Shown here one piece after another: positions 33,237-42,352 of a DNA stretch of 46,765 nucleotides. Source of the DNA: Elizabethkingia argenteiflava (GTDB lineage: Bacteria > Bacteroidota > Bacteroidia > Flavobacteriales > Weeksellaceae); assembly GCF_009904105.1 (NCBI RefSeq), contig NZ_JAAABJ010000492.1:1-46765 (forward strand). Reading direction: 5' to 3'. How positions within the stretch are numbered: the stretch's first letter is position 1; each line of letters begins with the position of its first letter. The translations under genes and the position numbers were made by a program. The notes beneath the pieces were generated by a model. The model had not been told where the DNA came from. It made no database searches and worked only from the letters and a program-made list of their open reading frames with translations.

Positions 33237-33947
33237 CTAAACTATATCTTTTTCTAACTCATGAATTAAACGAGCTTTTATTAAGGTATAAATAGAATCT
33301 CGAGCCTCTGCAAATGAAATACCAAAACATTCTGGAACCACTCGTATTCTTTCCGGAAACTGTTCCAGTAAGAAAGTATAATAACTTTTGAGTTCTTCAT
33401 CTGAAGGCATTTCAAAATGTATCTTTAACTGAAACCGTCTCACCAATGCTACATCTAAAATTTGGATATGATTGGTCGCGGCTATCAAGAGTGCTTTTTC
33501 GGAAAAACCATCTATCAGCTGAATAACAGTATTGACCAGGCGACGCATTTCTCCCACATCCTTGTCATCATTCCCCCGCATTTTTCCTATGTGATCAAAT
33601 TCATCTAGAAATAAAATAGCATTTTCTCTATTGACCTTATCAAATATCATTCTGATATTTTTAGCGGTATCTCCTATTCTGGAGGAGATAAAATTACAGA
33701 GATCCAATATATAGAAGGGTTTATTTAATTGCGTAGCGATAGCTTTTGCTGTAAGGGTCTTACCACAACCTGAACAACCATGCAAAAGAATTTTATTGTT
33801 CACTGGGAGATGATATTTCTTAAGCTCATCGAGATACCTGAATTCTTTGATCAACTGGTCTAGTCTCTTCCGACTGCCTTTATCTAGAAAAACATCTTCC
33901 CATTTAACTTTTTCTTTATCCTCAATCAGAAAACCTGTTACACTCAT
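33237..33947 (-). CDS. Stand-alone AAA-family ATPase
   Basis: The 236-residue protein is a single AAA module with no recognisable extra domain: Walker A GCSGCGKT (57-64), Walker B ILFLDEFD (111-118), a sensor-1-like IAATN (155-159) and a pair of arginines (170-171) that could act as arginine fingers. It begins with an N-terminal MSVTGFLIEDKEKVKWEDVF typical of the ATPase lid-proximal region. No partner protease, nuclease or other effector lies next to it; its neighbours are the copper ATPase and a TlpA-like protein. Role unknown. Confidence 0.82.
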   Translation of the reverse strand: MSVTGFLIEDKEKVKWEDVFLDKGSRKRLDQLIKEFRYLDELKKYHLPVNNKILLHGCSGCGKTLTAKAIATQLNKPFYILDLCNFISSRIGDTAKNIRMIFDKVNRENAILFLDEFDHIGKMRGNDDKDVGEMRRLVNTVIQLIDGFSEKALLIAATNHIQILDVALVRRFQLKIHFEMPSDEELKSYYTFLLEQFPERIRVVPECFGISFAEARDSIYTLIKARLIHELEKDIV

Positions 33948-34215
33948 TATCTCTAGTTTTTTTGATCGGTAAAGTTACAGAATATGGCATTGATCGTGGA
34001 TGATATTTTCTATACTACTTTATATCGTTTGGCTGCTCTGCTTTCTATATTCTTACTATTTTTACCCTAGGTGCACAATAAAACACCTTTGTTTGGCTAT
34101 TTTGATCATTGAAGAAAAAATGCTCTTATCGGATTTCAATACTGAATCTTTGCGCTGTGCACTTCTCAATCCATCATGAATACCCAAACAAAGCTAATTT
34201 ATCTATATTTACCAC
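33948..34215. other. Divergent spacer with an inverted repeat
   Basis: This 268-base spacer between the divergent AAA ATPase and TlpA-like genes has no supported gene. CTTTGTTTGG (34087-34096) and CCAAACAAAG (34184-34193) are exact inverted repeats 87 bases apart, and GTGCAC occurs at 34071-34076 and 34157-34162. Confidence 0.4.
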
Positions 34216-34776
34216 ATGAAACGCTTAATCAATATTTTGCTTTTTGCATTGACCTTAGGGCTTATTTTTGTGCCAGAGGTAAAGGTTTTTATACAGCGAA
34301 GCCTTATATATATGGGATTTTTCAAGCCCAACTTAGCAAAACACCCTGCTGCTCTCTCTACAACAAAGGCCATGTCCCTAAAAGATGTTAATGGACGTAT
34401 CACCGACTTGAGTGCGTTGAAAGGAAAAATTGTTTTTATTAACTTTTGGGCAACCTGGTGTCCTCCCTGTATTGCGGAACTGCCCACCATAGAGTCCTTA
34501 TACCAGCATTTTGCCGAAGACAGAGAGGTTGTCTTCATTATTCTGGAAGTAGAAGGTCAGCAGATCAAAGCCGAAAAGCTATTCCAGGATCAGGGATTCT
34601 CTCTTCCCCTTTACTTCGCCAATGGGACGATACCACAGGATTTCTTCAGAGGTAAGCTTCCCACCAGTATTATTCTGGACAAAAATACCCATATGGTATA
34701 CCAATCGGAGGGATTGACCAACTATGCCGATCCCAAGCTAATCAGCTTTATAAAACAATTAAAACAAACAAAATGA
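34216..34776 (+). CDS. Membrane-anchored TlpA-like thiol-disulfide protein
   Basis: The 186-residue protein has an N-terminal membrane anchor (INILLFALTLGLIFV) and a periplasmic thioredoxin/AhpC-TSA-like domain with the active site WCPPC (Cys82, Cys85). The core INFWATWCPPCIAELPTIE matches TlpA/ResA-type reductases that reduce disulfides in the envelope. It is the second such protein in the window, at some distance from the first (26769-27329). No partner gene is adjacent. Confidence 0.85.
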   Translation: MKRLINILLFALTLGLIFVPEVKVFIQRSLIYMGFFKPNLAKHPAALSTTKAMSLKDVNGRITDLSALKGKIVFINFWATWCPPCIAELPTIESLYQHFAEDREVVFIILEVEGQQIKAEKLFQDQGFSLPLYFANGTIPQDFFRGKLPTSIILDKNTHMVYQSEGLTNYADPKLISFIKQLKQTK

Positions 34777-34880
34777 CTTCAGGATAATCTAAGGCAAAAA
34801 AAAACAGAGCTATTGCCGTCACAACGATATCAATTCCAAGATCATCTGCTACATAAAGCTATTAAAATAAACAGAATGAC

Positions 34881-36116
34881 TTAATGATGCTGCTCAACAC
34901 GAGGAAAAAGCCAGCGAATCACAATATACATAGCTATTGCCGTGGAGACCAAAATAGCCCCTGTTCCTAACCATAGGGTGTTAAAACCTAATTCATTGGC
35001 AATATTGGTTCCCAAAAGTGGTGTGATAATAAAAGCGATGGAAAAGGTGATCCCACTAAGCCCCATGTAGGCTCCCTGATTATTTTTACCGGAACGTAAG
35101 GCGGTAATGGTCACCATAAAAGGAAGTACCAAAATTTCACCAATGCTTAATAACGACATGGATAGTAATAGTAAAGCCATATGGTGGTTGACAACCAATA
35201 TCAGATAGGCTATACCACACATCAGAATCCCATATAAAAGAGTTTTGGCCATGGTAAAATGACGTTCAGCATAATCTACCACTAACATTTCCAATATAAC
35301 GACAATAAAACCTCCATAACCTAGAATATACCCTATGGTCGGGGCATCTAGATGTACTTCCTGTTTATAAAAAAGTGGAAGGGTATTGAAAAACTGAAAA
35401 AAACAGATGGAAAATAGGGTGCATAAAAAACAATACACCAAGAACGGAAAATCCTTATATGGGGATTGATGCTTCTCGACCGCTTCTTTTTCTACAAGCT
35501 TTTGTCTTATACGCTGTCTCCCCTGATATATTTTATGCCTTCTTCTAAAAAATCTTACATATACAATACCGGCAACTAAAGCACCTAGCGCATTGGTTAC
35601 AAAAAGTAGCTCATAGGAAATTGCAGATAAAATTCCACCCATAGCAGGACCTATAGAAAAACCAAGGTTAACAGCCATTCTGTTCAGGGAGAAGGCTCTT
35701 GTTAAGTTTCCTATTTTAGCGTATTTGGTAATGGCTACAGAATTTGCTGGGCGAAAGGTTTCACTAATAATACTTTGCACCAAAATAATACAAGCCATAG
35801 CCTTTACGCTTGGAAATAAGGGAATCAACAGGAATAATGGAGCACTTAGAAATAAACTGATAGATTGCACCCTGTATTCTCCAAATTTATCCGTAAAATA
35901 GCCTCCTAACCAGGATCCTATAACAGCTCCTATTCCATAGAAACTCAACACCATTCCAGATTCTTTAATACTAAAATTGAGTTGATCCGTCATGTATACT
36001 CCTAAAAAAGGCAAAACCATAGTTCCGGTTCGGTTGATCAGCATGACAATAGAAAGCATCCAAGCTTCCTTTGATAATCCTCTAAAAGAATTGGCATATA
36101 GCCCCAGTAATCCCAT
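34881..36116 (-). CDS. MFS transporter (drug-exporter-like)
   Basis: The 411-residue protein has about 12 membrane segments. The motif GAVIGSWLGGYFTDKFGEYR is the MFS loop-2/3 signature (GxxxDRxGRR-like), and NRTGTMVLPFLGVYM is a typical N-terminal segment of the MdtH/YajR-like exporters. The C-terminal tail ends with FPRVEQHH. Substrate is unknown. It is followed by no obvious operon partner; the gene upstream on the same strand encodes a Gre-like protein 43 bases away. Confidence 0.85.
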   Translation of the reverse strand: MGLLGLYANSFRGLSKEAWMLSIVMLINRTGTMVLPFLGVYMTDQLNFSIKESGMVLSFYGIGAVIGSWLGGYFTDKFGEYRVQSISLFLSAPLFLLIPLFPSVKAMACIILVQSIISETFRPANSVAITKYAKIGNLTRAFSLNRMAVNLGFSIGPAMGGILSAISYELLFVTNALGALVAGIVYVRFFRRRHKIYQGRQRIRQKLVEKEAVEKHQSPYKDFPFLVYCFLCTLFSICFFQFFNTLPLFYKQEVHLDAPTIGYILGYGGFIVVILEMLVVDYAERHFTMAKTLLYGILMCGIAYLILVVNHHMALLLLSMSLLSIGEILVLPFMVTITALRSGKNNQGAYMGLSGITFSIAFIITPLLGTNIANELGFNTLWLGTGAILVSTAIAMYIVIRWLFPRVEQHH

Positions 36117-36159
36117 TTTTTGATGTATTTAAAACAGTATAAAAATCAATAACCCCTCA

Positions 36160-36600
36160 CTAACAGATGTTTAAAATTTTCTGATTTTTTCCGTTGAGTT
36201 CAAAATCATCTCCAGACTTCTTTCTTAGCATAGAGTGCACCAAAGGTGATTTCTCAGAAACAGCGATTATATCCATTCCCTCCATTTTGAGTTTACCCAA
36301 ACTCTCCGAAATATAAAAATTACCCATTGAGGTTTGCACGTATGCCCCTATACCCACAATTGTTGAAGCTTTTGAAGTCATATTTTTCAAAACTTCCAAC
36401 TGCTGCTGTACTTCTGAACGCTGGGATAACAATCTATTGATTTCCTGTTGCAACATCTCTCTGGAAGTTTCATACTTATCGCCCATACTGCTTTTGGTAT
36501 CATTATTAGAAGCTCTGGTGGCGGAAATAAGCTTTTCTAAATGTACTACTTTTTCCAATGCAATCCGCTTGACCTCCATCAATAAATTTACTTTATTCAT
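36160..36600 (-). CDS. GreA/GreB-like C-terminal domain protein with N-terminal coiled coil
   Basis: The 146-residue protein has a helical N-terminus with TKSSMGDKYETSREMLQQE, a coiled coil (about 45-75) and a C-terminal FKBP-like Gre fold (about 80-140). Related Bacteroidota proteins are often misnamed '3-oxoacyl-ACP synthase' in databases, but this protein has no ketosynthase feature. Canonical GreA has a catalytic acidic tip in its coiled coil; here Asp41 and Glu44 lie in that region, but cleavage-factor activity is not shown. The start is either the first ATG at 36600 or the in-frame ATG at residue 8. It lies 43 bases ahead of the MFS gene. Confidence 0.8.
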   Translation of the reverse strand: MNKVNLLMEVKRIALEKVVHLEKLISATRASNNDTKSSMGDKYETSREMLQQEINRLLSQRSEVQQQLEVLKNMTSKASTIVGIGAYVQTSMGNFYISESLGKLKMEGMDIIAVSEKSPLVHSMLRKKSGDDFELNGKNQKILNIC

Positions 36601-36743
36601 CTTATGATTTTTATTTCTACAATAATATAATTTCGATATTCCATACTTTACGTCTAAATATATGTACAGCTAGGATTTAATGTAATAAAACATTATTTTT
36701 ATGCGCTAAAATATTAAAATAATCAAAATAAGTAAAATCAACA

Positions 36744-38144
36744 TTGGAGACTTCAGAAAAGAAAAAATTAGAACGAGGCTTACAGAATCGTCACATCCAG
36801 CTTATCGCCCTAGGCGGAGCCATTGGTACGGGGTTATTTCTAGGAATTGGCCCTGCTGCTGTTTTAGCAGGGCCTGCTGTAATTTTAGGTTATATTATAG
36901 CGGGTATTATCGCCTTTTTCATTATGCGACAATTAGGTGAAATGGTAGTACAGGAACCGGTATCGGGCAGCTTTAGCCACTTTGCCTATAAGTATTGGGG
37001 TCCTTTTGCAGGATTTGCTTCTGGGTGGAATTACTGGCTATTGTATATTCTTGTCAGTATGTCGGAACTTACGGCTATTGGTGTGTATATACAATTTTGG
37101 TGGCCGGAGATCCCCTTATGGATGTCTAGTTTATTTTTCTTTATTGCCATTAATGCACTGAATTTAACCTCGGTAAAGGTGTATGGTGAAGCAGAATTCT
37201 GGTTTTCTATTGTAAAAGTAGTGGCCATTATCGCTATGATCTTATTTGGAAGCTATTTACTCATTAGCGGCACAGGAGGTGATAATGCAGCAATCTCGAA
37301 TTTATGGAATAAGGGCGGCTTTTTGCCTAAAGGCTGGCTCAGTACTTCTTCTAGTGGAGCTTACCAGGGCCTGGTGGCTGCTATGGCACTTATCATGTTT
37401 TCTTTTGGGGGATTGGAACTTATTGGTATTACGGCAGCAGAGGCAGAAGATCCAGAAAAAAATATACCCAAAGCCACCAATCAGGTTATTTATAGAATTC
37501 TAATTTTTTATGTAGGCGCTTTAATCATTTTATTCTCTCTTTCCCCGTGGGTAGATATCACAGAAGGGAGTAGTCCTTTCGTTATGGTTTTCAACAGATT
37601 AGAGGGGCTACAATTCACCATCGCCGGAAAAACAGTCTACTTTACAAGTCTAATCGCCAATGTTCTCAATATTATTGTTTTAACCGCTGCACTTTCTGTA
37701 TACAACAGTTGTGTGTACAGCAATAGCCGCATGTTATATGGCCTTGCTGAGCAAAAAAATGCGCCTCAATTATTGTCTAAGCTGAGCAAGACTGGGGTAC
37801 CTGTTATGGCTATATTAGCCTCGGCTATCTTCGTCGGTATTTCTATTATTATCAATAAAGTTATACCAGACCAAGCACTTCATATCTTAATGTCCCTGGT
37901 GGTTTCTACAATGGTTATCAATTGGATTATGATTAGCTGTACCCATATAAAATTTAAAACTTCCCATACTGAAAAAACGAAGTTTCCAGCCTTTTTATAT
38001 CCCCTATCTAACTATATATGTCTCGTCTTTCTATTTGGCGTTTTAGTGGTAATGTGGTTTACAGGCTTAAAAATTTCTTTGGAGCTGATTCCTATTTGGC
38101 TCATCTTTCTTTATATCTGCTATTGGTTGAAGAAAAAATCATAA
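36744..38144 (+). CDS. Amino-acid permease (APC superfamily, AAT-like)
   Basis: The 466-residue protein has about 12 membrane segments. The N-terminus LERGLQNRHIQLIALGGAIGTGLFLG and the GLELIGITAAEAEDPEKNIPKA segment are signatures of the AAT (proline/aromatic/GABA-type) permeases. The start is a TTG at 36744: no ATG is available between the in-frame TAA at 36729-36731 and the first conserved residues, so a non-ATG start is likely. It is closed by a perfect bidirectional terminator shared with era. The amino acid carried is unknown. Confidence 0.88.
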   Translation: METSEKKKLERGLQNRHIQLIALGGAIGTGLFLGIGPAAVLAGPAVILGYIIAGIIAFFIMRQLGEMVVQEPVSGSFSHFAYKYWGPFAGFASGWNYWLLYILVSMSELTAIGVYIQFWWPEIPLWMSSLFFFIAINALNLTSVKVYGEAEFWFSIVKVVAIIAMILFGSYLLISGTGGDNAAISNLWNKGGFLPKGWLSTSSSGAYQGLVAAMALIMFSFGGLELIGITAAEAEDPEKNIPKATNQVIYRILIFYVGALIILFSLSPWVDITEGSSPFVMVFNRLEGLQFTIAGKTVYFTSLIANVLNIIVLTAALSVYNSCVYSNSRMLYGLAEQKNAPQLLSKLSKTGVPVMAILASAIFVGISIIINKVIPDQALHILMSLVVSTMVINWIMISCTHIKFKTSHTEKTKFPAFLYPLSNYICLVFLFGVLVVMWFTGLKISLELIPIWLIFLYICYWLKKKS

Positions 38145-38170
38145 AAAAGGGGCTTTAAAGCCCCTTTTTT
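38144..38170. terminator. Bidirectional terminator between permease and era
   Basis: GGGGCTTT and AAAGCCCC (38149-38164) form a perfect self-complementary stem with A-run before and T-run after, serving both convergent genes. Confidence 0.94.
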
Positions 38171-38192
38171 ATACTAACCAATAAGTTTTTTA

Positions 38193-39068
38193 TTAACGAT
38201 AACCAAAGTTTTTAAGGTCTCTGTCGTTTTTCCGCCAATCCTTTTTTACTTTGACAAACAGATTGAGGTGAACTTTTTTTCCAAAAAATTTCTCTAAATC
38301 CAGACGAGCTTGTGTGCCTACTTTCTTAATCGCTTCTCCCTTATGACCGATGAGTATACCCTTTTGGGTATCCCTTTCTACATAAATTATACTATCAATA
38401 AAAATCATCTCACCTTTATCCTTGAAAAGCTCGGTAACGACTTCAACAGAATATGGAATTTCCTTTTCATAGTTTAAAAGGATTTTTTCCCGAATGGTCT
38501 CATTGACAAAGAAACGCTCTGACTTATCCGTAAACTGATCTTTATCGTAATAAGGTGGACTTTCAGGTAACAAAGATTTTAATTTGGGTAAAATATACTC
38601 GGTGTTATAAGCGTTAAGTGCCGAAATCGGTAATATTTCCGCTTTAGGTATTCGCTCGTGCCACAAAGTTACGGTATCCTCCATTATTTTTTGATCAGCC
38701 TGATCTACTTTATTAATAAGGATTAGTACAGGTACAGGAATTTTATTGAGTTTCTCAATTAAAAATTCCGAAGGTGGCGTTTTATCTGTAACGTCTACGA
38801 GAAAAAGAAAAACATCCGCATCTTGTAAACTCTCTTTTACAAATTCCATCATTTTCTCCTGTAAACCATACTTAGGATCTAATACACCAGGAGTATCCGA
38901 GAAAACAATCTGTACATCCTCCTCATTGTAAATTCCAAAGATACGATGTCTAGTGGTCTGGGCTTTTTGTGTGACAATGGCTAATTTCTCTCCCATCAAC
39001 TGATTGAGAAGTGTAGACTTTCCTGCATTGGGCTTCCCCACTATATTAACAAAACCTGCTCTATGCAT
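38193..39068 (-). CDS. era: GTPase Era
   Basis: Era is the GTPase that binds the 3' end of 16S rRNA during small-subunit assembly. The 291-residue protein has the G1 motif GKPNAGKST (11-19), G3 DTPG (58-61), G4 NKVD (119-122) and a C-terminal KH domain with ILIGHKGEAIKKVGTQAR. A -7 element TAACTTTG lies at 39120-39127, about 50 bases upstream. Length and motifs are normal. Confidence 0.96.
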   Translation of the reverse strand: MHRAGFVNIVGKPNAGKSTLLNQLMGEKLAIVTQKAQTTRHRIFGIYNEEDVQIVFSDTPGVLDPKYGLQEKMMEFVKESLQDADVFLFLVDVTDKTPPSEFLIEKLNKIPVPVLILINKVDQADQKIMEDTVTLWHERIPKAEILPISALNAYNTEYILPKLKSLLPESPPYYDKDQFTDKSERFFVNETIREKILLNYEKEIPYSVEVVTELFKDKGEMIFIDSIIYVERDTQKGILIGHKGEAIKKVGTQARLDLEKFFGKKVHLNLFVKVKKDWRKNDRDLKNFGYR

Positions 39069-39119
39069 TTTTAAATTTAAAATTGAATATTAAAAAGATC
39101 TAAAAAAATAAATCCTCTG

Positions 39120-39127
39120 CAAAGTTA
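39120..39127 (-). promoter_or_regulatory. Putative era promoter -7 element
   Basis: The minus strand reads TAACTTTG, an exact match to TAnnTTTG, about 52-59 bases before the era ATG. No clear -33 element. Confidence 0.4.
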
Positions 39128-39309
39128 ACAATAAAAGAATGATTTTAGGGCGCTTTGTTAGGTTTATCCCTATATTTTGTAGGCAAATCTGGGTTACAAA
39201 AGTCATCCGATCTCAGCAAATAGTGTATAGAAGAACTCTCTCTTAGCTTTAATATAGAGAGGTGAAATAAAATATAACTTGCTAGTAAAGACAGAGATGA
39301 TCTGGCGAT

Positions 39310-40077
39310 CTAACTCTTAAAAACAATGGGGAGAATTTCATCAGCCAAGATGCTATAGCGCTTTTGGTCTTCAGTTGAAAACTGCTGCGAATATCTATTG
39401 GCCTCTACCTGAAATCCGACCTGCTGCAAGCGGTCAAAATAGTCCATACCATACCATCGGACATGATCATATTGACCAAAATGTTTTTGCCTTTCCTTAG
39501 GATCAGTAATACTAAAATTCTCATAAGTATCTTCTACATGAGGTCTCATAGGAACCTGAAAGACGCCCCATCCCCCCTTACGCATTACACGATACAATTC
39601 CCCCATAGCTTTTGTATCTTCTACAATATGTTCCAATACGTGATTGCAGATGATGATATCAAAGCTTTCATCTTCAAAAGGTAAATCGAGTATATCTGCT
39701 TTTACATCTACAATAGGAGAGAAAAGGTCAGCAGAGGTATAGTCTAAATTTTTTTGTTTTCTAAATTTTCTGAGAAATTCTTGCTCCGGAGCAATATGAA
39801 GGACCTTATAATTTTTGGTAAAAAAATCAGTTTCTCGCTGCAAATACAACCATAGAAGACGGTGTCTTTCTAAAGATAGAGTTCCGGGTGAAAGAGCATT
39901 TTCTCTTTGTTTATTATATCCATAGGGGAGAAATTTGCGATAAGACCTCCCATCTATAGGATCTACAAAACGATGTCCTTTAAAAAAATATATAATAAGA
40001 GGCCGCATACCTATGCTTATTTTAATGAGCATAGGACGGGGCAATTTATTTAACAAAAATTTGGCTAGCTTTTTCAT
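39310..40077 (-). CDS. Class I SAM-dependent methyltransferase
   Basis: The 255-residue protein has a SAM-binding motif near LHIAPEQEFL, the acidic strand DVKADILDLPFEDESFD and the typical post-motif NHVLEHIVEDTKAM. It begins with a basic hydrophobic N-terminus (KFLLNKLPRPMLIKISIGMR) that may contact membranes. Substrate unknown; a role in lipid or envelope chemistry is only a guess. It starts 3 bases after the map stop and so is cotranscribed with map. Confidence 0.85.
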   Translation of the reverse strand: MKKLAKFLLNKLPRPMLIKISIGMRPLIIYFFKGHRFVDPIDGRSYRKFLPYGYNKQRENALSPGTLSLERHRLLWLYLQRETDFFTKNYKVLHIAPEQEFLRKFRKQKNLDYTSADLFSPIVDVKADILDLPFEDESFDIIICNHVLEHIVEDTKAMGELYRVMRKGGWGVFQVPMRPHVEDTYENFSITDPKERQKHFGQYDHVRWYGMDYFDRLQQVGFQVEANRYSQQFSTEDQKRYSILADEILPIVFKS

Positions 40078-40080
40078 GCG

Positions 40081-40890
40081 CTATAAATCGACCTGAAAAG
40101 CTTGTTCCTCATCGGATTTTATACCTAAAGCATCATAAATATACTGGAAGGTGGAAAGCAAAACCGGTTTTCCCTTAACTACTGCCACATCGTGTTCAAA
40201 ATGGGCTGAAGGTTTTCTATCTAGAGTGGTTACCGTCCAACCATCGGAATGAAATTTTACTTTTTCGGTTCCCATATTAATCATCGGTTCTATAGCAATG
40301 ACCAATCCATCTTTAATCACTTTTCCTGAGCCTTTTTTTCCATAGTTGGGAACTTGCGGATCTTCATGCATCTGCCTTCCTACACCATGCCCCACTAACT
40401 CACGTACGACACCGTAGCCATGTTTTTCTGCATGTTCCTGCACCGCATAGGAGATATCCCCTATTCTCTTCCCACGCACACATTGCTCTATGCCTTTATA
40501 AAGACTTTCTTTGGTCACCTTTAGTAATTTTTTTACCTCAGCAGAGACTTCACCCACTTCAAAAGTATAGGCATGATCCCCTACAAATCCATTGAGTAAG
40601 GTTCCACAATCTACAGAAATAATATCGCCATCTCTTAAAGCTTCATCTGTTGGAAACCCGTGAACGACCTGCTCATTGGGAGACATGCATAAAGAATTGG
40701 GAAAACCTCCGTAACCCAAAAAAGCGGGTTCAGCACCGTGATCCTTAATGTATTGATACGCCAGTTTATCTAAATATTTAGTGGTGACACCTGGCTTAAT
40801 CTCCTTAGCCAGCATCCCTAAAGTCCTGGAAACCAACTGAGCACTCTCGCGCATTAATTTGATTTCTTCTATTGTTTTCAGTTGAATCAT
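40081..40890 (-). CDS. map: Methionine aminopeptidase, type I
   Basis: Map removes the initiator methionine from nascent proteins. The 269-residue protein has the metal ligands Asp94 (SVDCGT), Asp105 (GDHAYTF), His168 (VGHGVG), Glu201 (AIEPM) and Glu232 (FEHDVAV), plus His77 near the active site. Length and spacing are normal. The methyltransferase gene follows 3 bases after its stop. Confidence 0.96.
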   Translation of the reverse strand: MIQLKTIEEIKLMRESAQLVSRTLGMLAKEIKPGVTTKYLDKLAYQYIKDHGAEPAFLGYGGFPNSLCMSPNEQVVHGFPTDEALRDGDIISVDCGTLLNGFVGDHAYTFEVGEVSAEVKKLLKVTKESLYKGIEQCVRGKRIGDISYAVQEHAEKHGYGVVRELVGHGVGRQMHEDPQVPNYGKKGSGKVIKDGLVIAIEPMINMGTEKVKFHSDGWTVTTLDRKPSAHFEHDVAVVKGKPVLLSTFQYIYDALGIKSDEEQAFQVDL

Positions 40891-41181
40891 GTTATTAAAA
40901 AAAGAGATTACAAACTTAATAAAAACTGAGCCTTATCTGTATATTTTAAATAAAGAATATTTATTTCCTCCTTCAGAAGGATAGCAAAATATTTGATACA
41001 AGTTTTTATCCCTTATATATATTACCACAAAGTATCTTTTTTTACTAAAAATGTATTGAATGTATGACTGTATTATTTTCAATTTCGATCTTTAAATAGT
41101 TTTATTGTGCGATCGTTTTTGTTGAAGAGAGACCAAGCTCTACAAAGTTTTTAAATTAATAAAAACCTGTATTTAAACCTA
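40891..41181. other. Intergenic region upstream of map
   Basis: About 290 AT-rich bases hold the upstream region of map and the 3' side of the VOC pseudogene. No RNA gene or intact ORF was seen. Confidence 0.4.
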
Positions 41182-41682
41182 TTAATGCAAAACCCTCTCG
41201 AATCGCCCCTTTTTAAAAATAGGGTCATCGATAAATTTTATTCATTTTTTCTGCAACTTGAAGGAGAAAATCTACTCCTACTCCAATTTCAAGTACACCA
41301 AGAACTTCCTGTTGGAAAAAAATGACTTGATAAGTTTTGATGATCATTTCGCATAATGAACAATAACACGTTTTCATCTGAAATGTGCATTCCATTTTTT
41401 TAAATTTATGAAAACTGAATCTTCTTCATCAAGTAAAATTAACTAAACGTTTTTTTCCTGAAGCCAATTAGCTGCAGATTCCAATAAATTCATTGGAATC
41501 TCAAAAGTAAAATGATATTTTGCGCTTTTACCCGATTCCGTTAGGATTAATTGAGATCGCCCAACTTTGAATTCTATTTCTTTTTTAGAGGTCCTTACTC
41601 TTTCAAAACCTGGAATATCAGCATAAAAAGCTTTTGCTTTTTCAAGGTGAATGACAGTAATGTTAACTTTATCTCACTTCAT
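41182..41682 (-). pseudogene. VOC-family (glyoxalase/bleomycin-resistance) gene, multiply disrupted
   Basis: Read from the ATG at 41682 the frame hits a TGA at codon 3, then continues as VOC-like sequence (NITVIHLEKAKAFYADIPGF, KVGRSQLILTESG, KYHFTFEIPMNLL) to a stop near 41444. Further homology lies in other frames: LLDEEDSVFINLKKWNAHF, then LEIGVGVDFLLQVAEKMNKI, then a PIFKKGRFERVL tail ending near 41182. Several frameshifts and at least one internal deletion are needed to join them, so the gene is dead. It was probably a two-repeat VOC protein. Function of the ancestor is unknown. Confidence 0.8.
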
Positions 41683-41902
41683 TATTAATCACTAATTTTT
41701 CAGTACAAATTTAGCTATATCACATTGTTGTGTATTTAGGATTAGTAGTTTTTTGAACATTTAGAACTCTTGAAGTGTCCATAAATTGAGATTTCTTAGC
41801 CCTACTCAATAAGAAATTCCTGAATTGTAAAACCATATGTGATCCCCTTTTCCTATTCCTATAATGAGAAACTACTCTATACTAGTTATACCACACTATT
41901 TT
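41683..41902. other. Intergenic stretch upstream of the VOC pseudogene
   Basis: About 220 AT-rich bases. No coding signal, repeat or RNA element was recognised. Confidence 0.35.
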
Positions 41903-42337
41903 TTATAATTGTAATATCTCTTCACCTAGCATATAAGAAGATATTAGTCTAAAGTCGTGTTCTGATAACTCAAAATGTCCGAACCTAAATTTATATCCCC
42001 AGTTGGATGTACCCTTGGTCAGATCTAACTGATCCAAAAGATCATAAATAGAAACATCCAAGCAGGGATAATATTTTACATCTCTTCTATAGGGGATAAA
42101 GCCAGGAAACATTTCAAAAGAATAGACCTCTTCTCCTGTTATTTCGCCAATGGCCGTAAATTTTTGACATTTTTCTTTGGATTTAGATTGATATACAGGA
42201 GAATAATAAATAATCCAGTCTCCGATATTCATCCTTTCCAAAGGTTTTTTCTTACCATGGCATAACTGGCAGAAACCTTCTTTACTCCCGATTTGTATAT
42301 GCTCTGTAGAGGCTACTCCACACCAATATTTTCTCAT
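41903..42337 (-). CDS. EVE-domain protein (UPF0310)
   Basis: The 144-residue PUA-like EVE-domain protein has YWCGVASTEHIQIG near the N-terminus, GFCQLCHGKKKPLERMNIGDW, and SFEMFPGFIPYRRDVKYYPC, all matching the UPF0310 family. EVE domains are suspected to bind modified bases in RNA or DNA; the bacterial stand-alone members have no assigned role. It starts 15 bases after the SRPBCC gene stop and may be cotranscribed with it. Confidence 0.88.
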   Translation of the reverse strand: MRKYWCGVASTEHIQIGSKEGFCQLCHGKKKPLERMNIGDWIIYYSPVYQSKSKEKCQKFTAIGEITGEEVYSFEMFPGFIPYRRDVKYYPCLDVSIYDLLDQLDLTKGTSNWGYKFRFGHFELSEHDFRLISSYMLGEEILQL

Positions 42338-42352
42338 CTTTAAGCTACTATA

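Noticed and set aside
34071-34193. Inverted repeat CTTTGTTTGG/CCAAACAAAG plus two GTGCAC sites
   Set aside because: A 10-bp pair over this distance is not very unlikely by chance in this composition; no known operator match.
34758-34860. Minus-strand hydrophobic stretch (VADDLGIDIVVTAIALFFF) resembling the tail of the neighbouring MFS protein
   Set aside because: Only about 35 codons, overlaps the TlpA-like gene and has stops on both sides; could be chance or a tiny duplication remnant.
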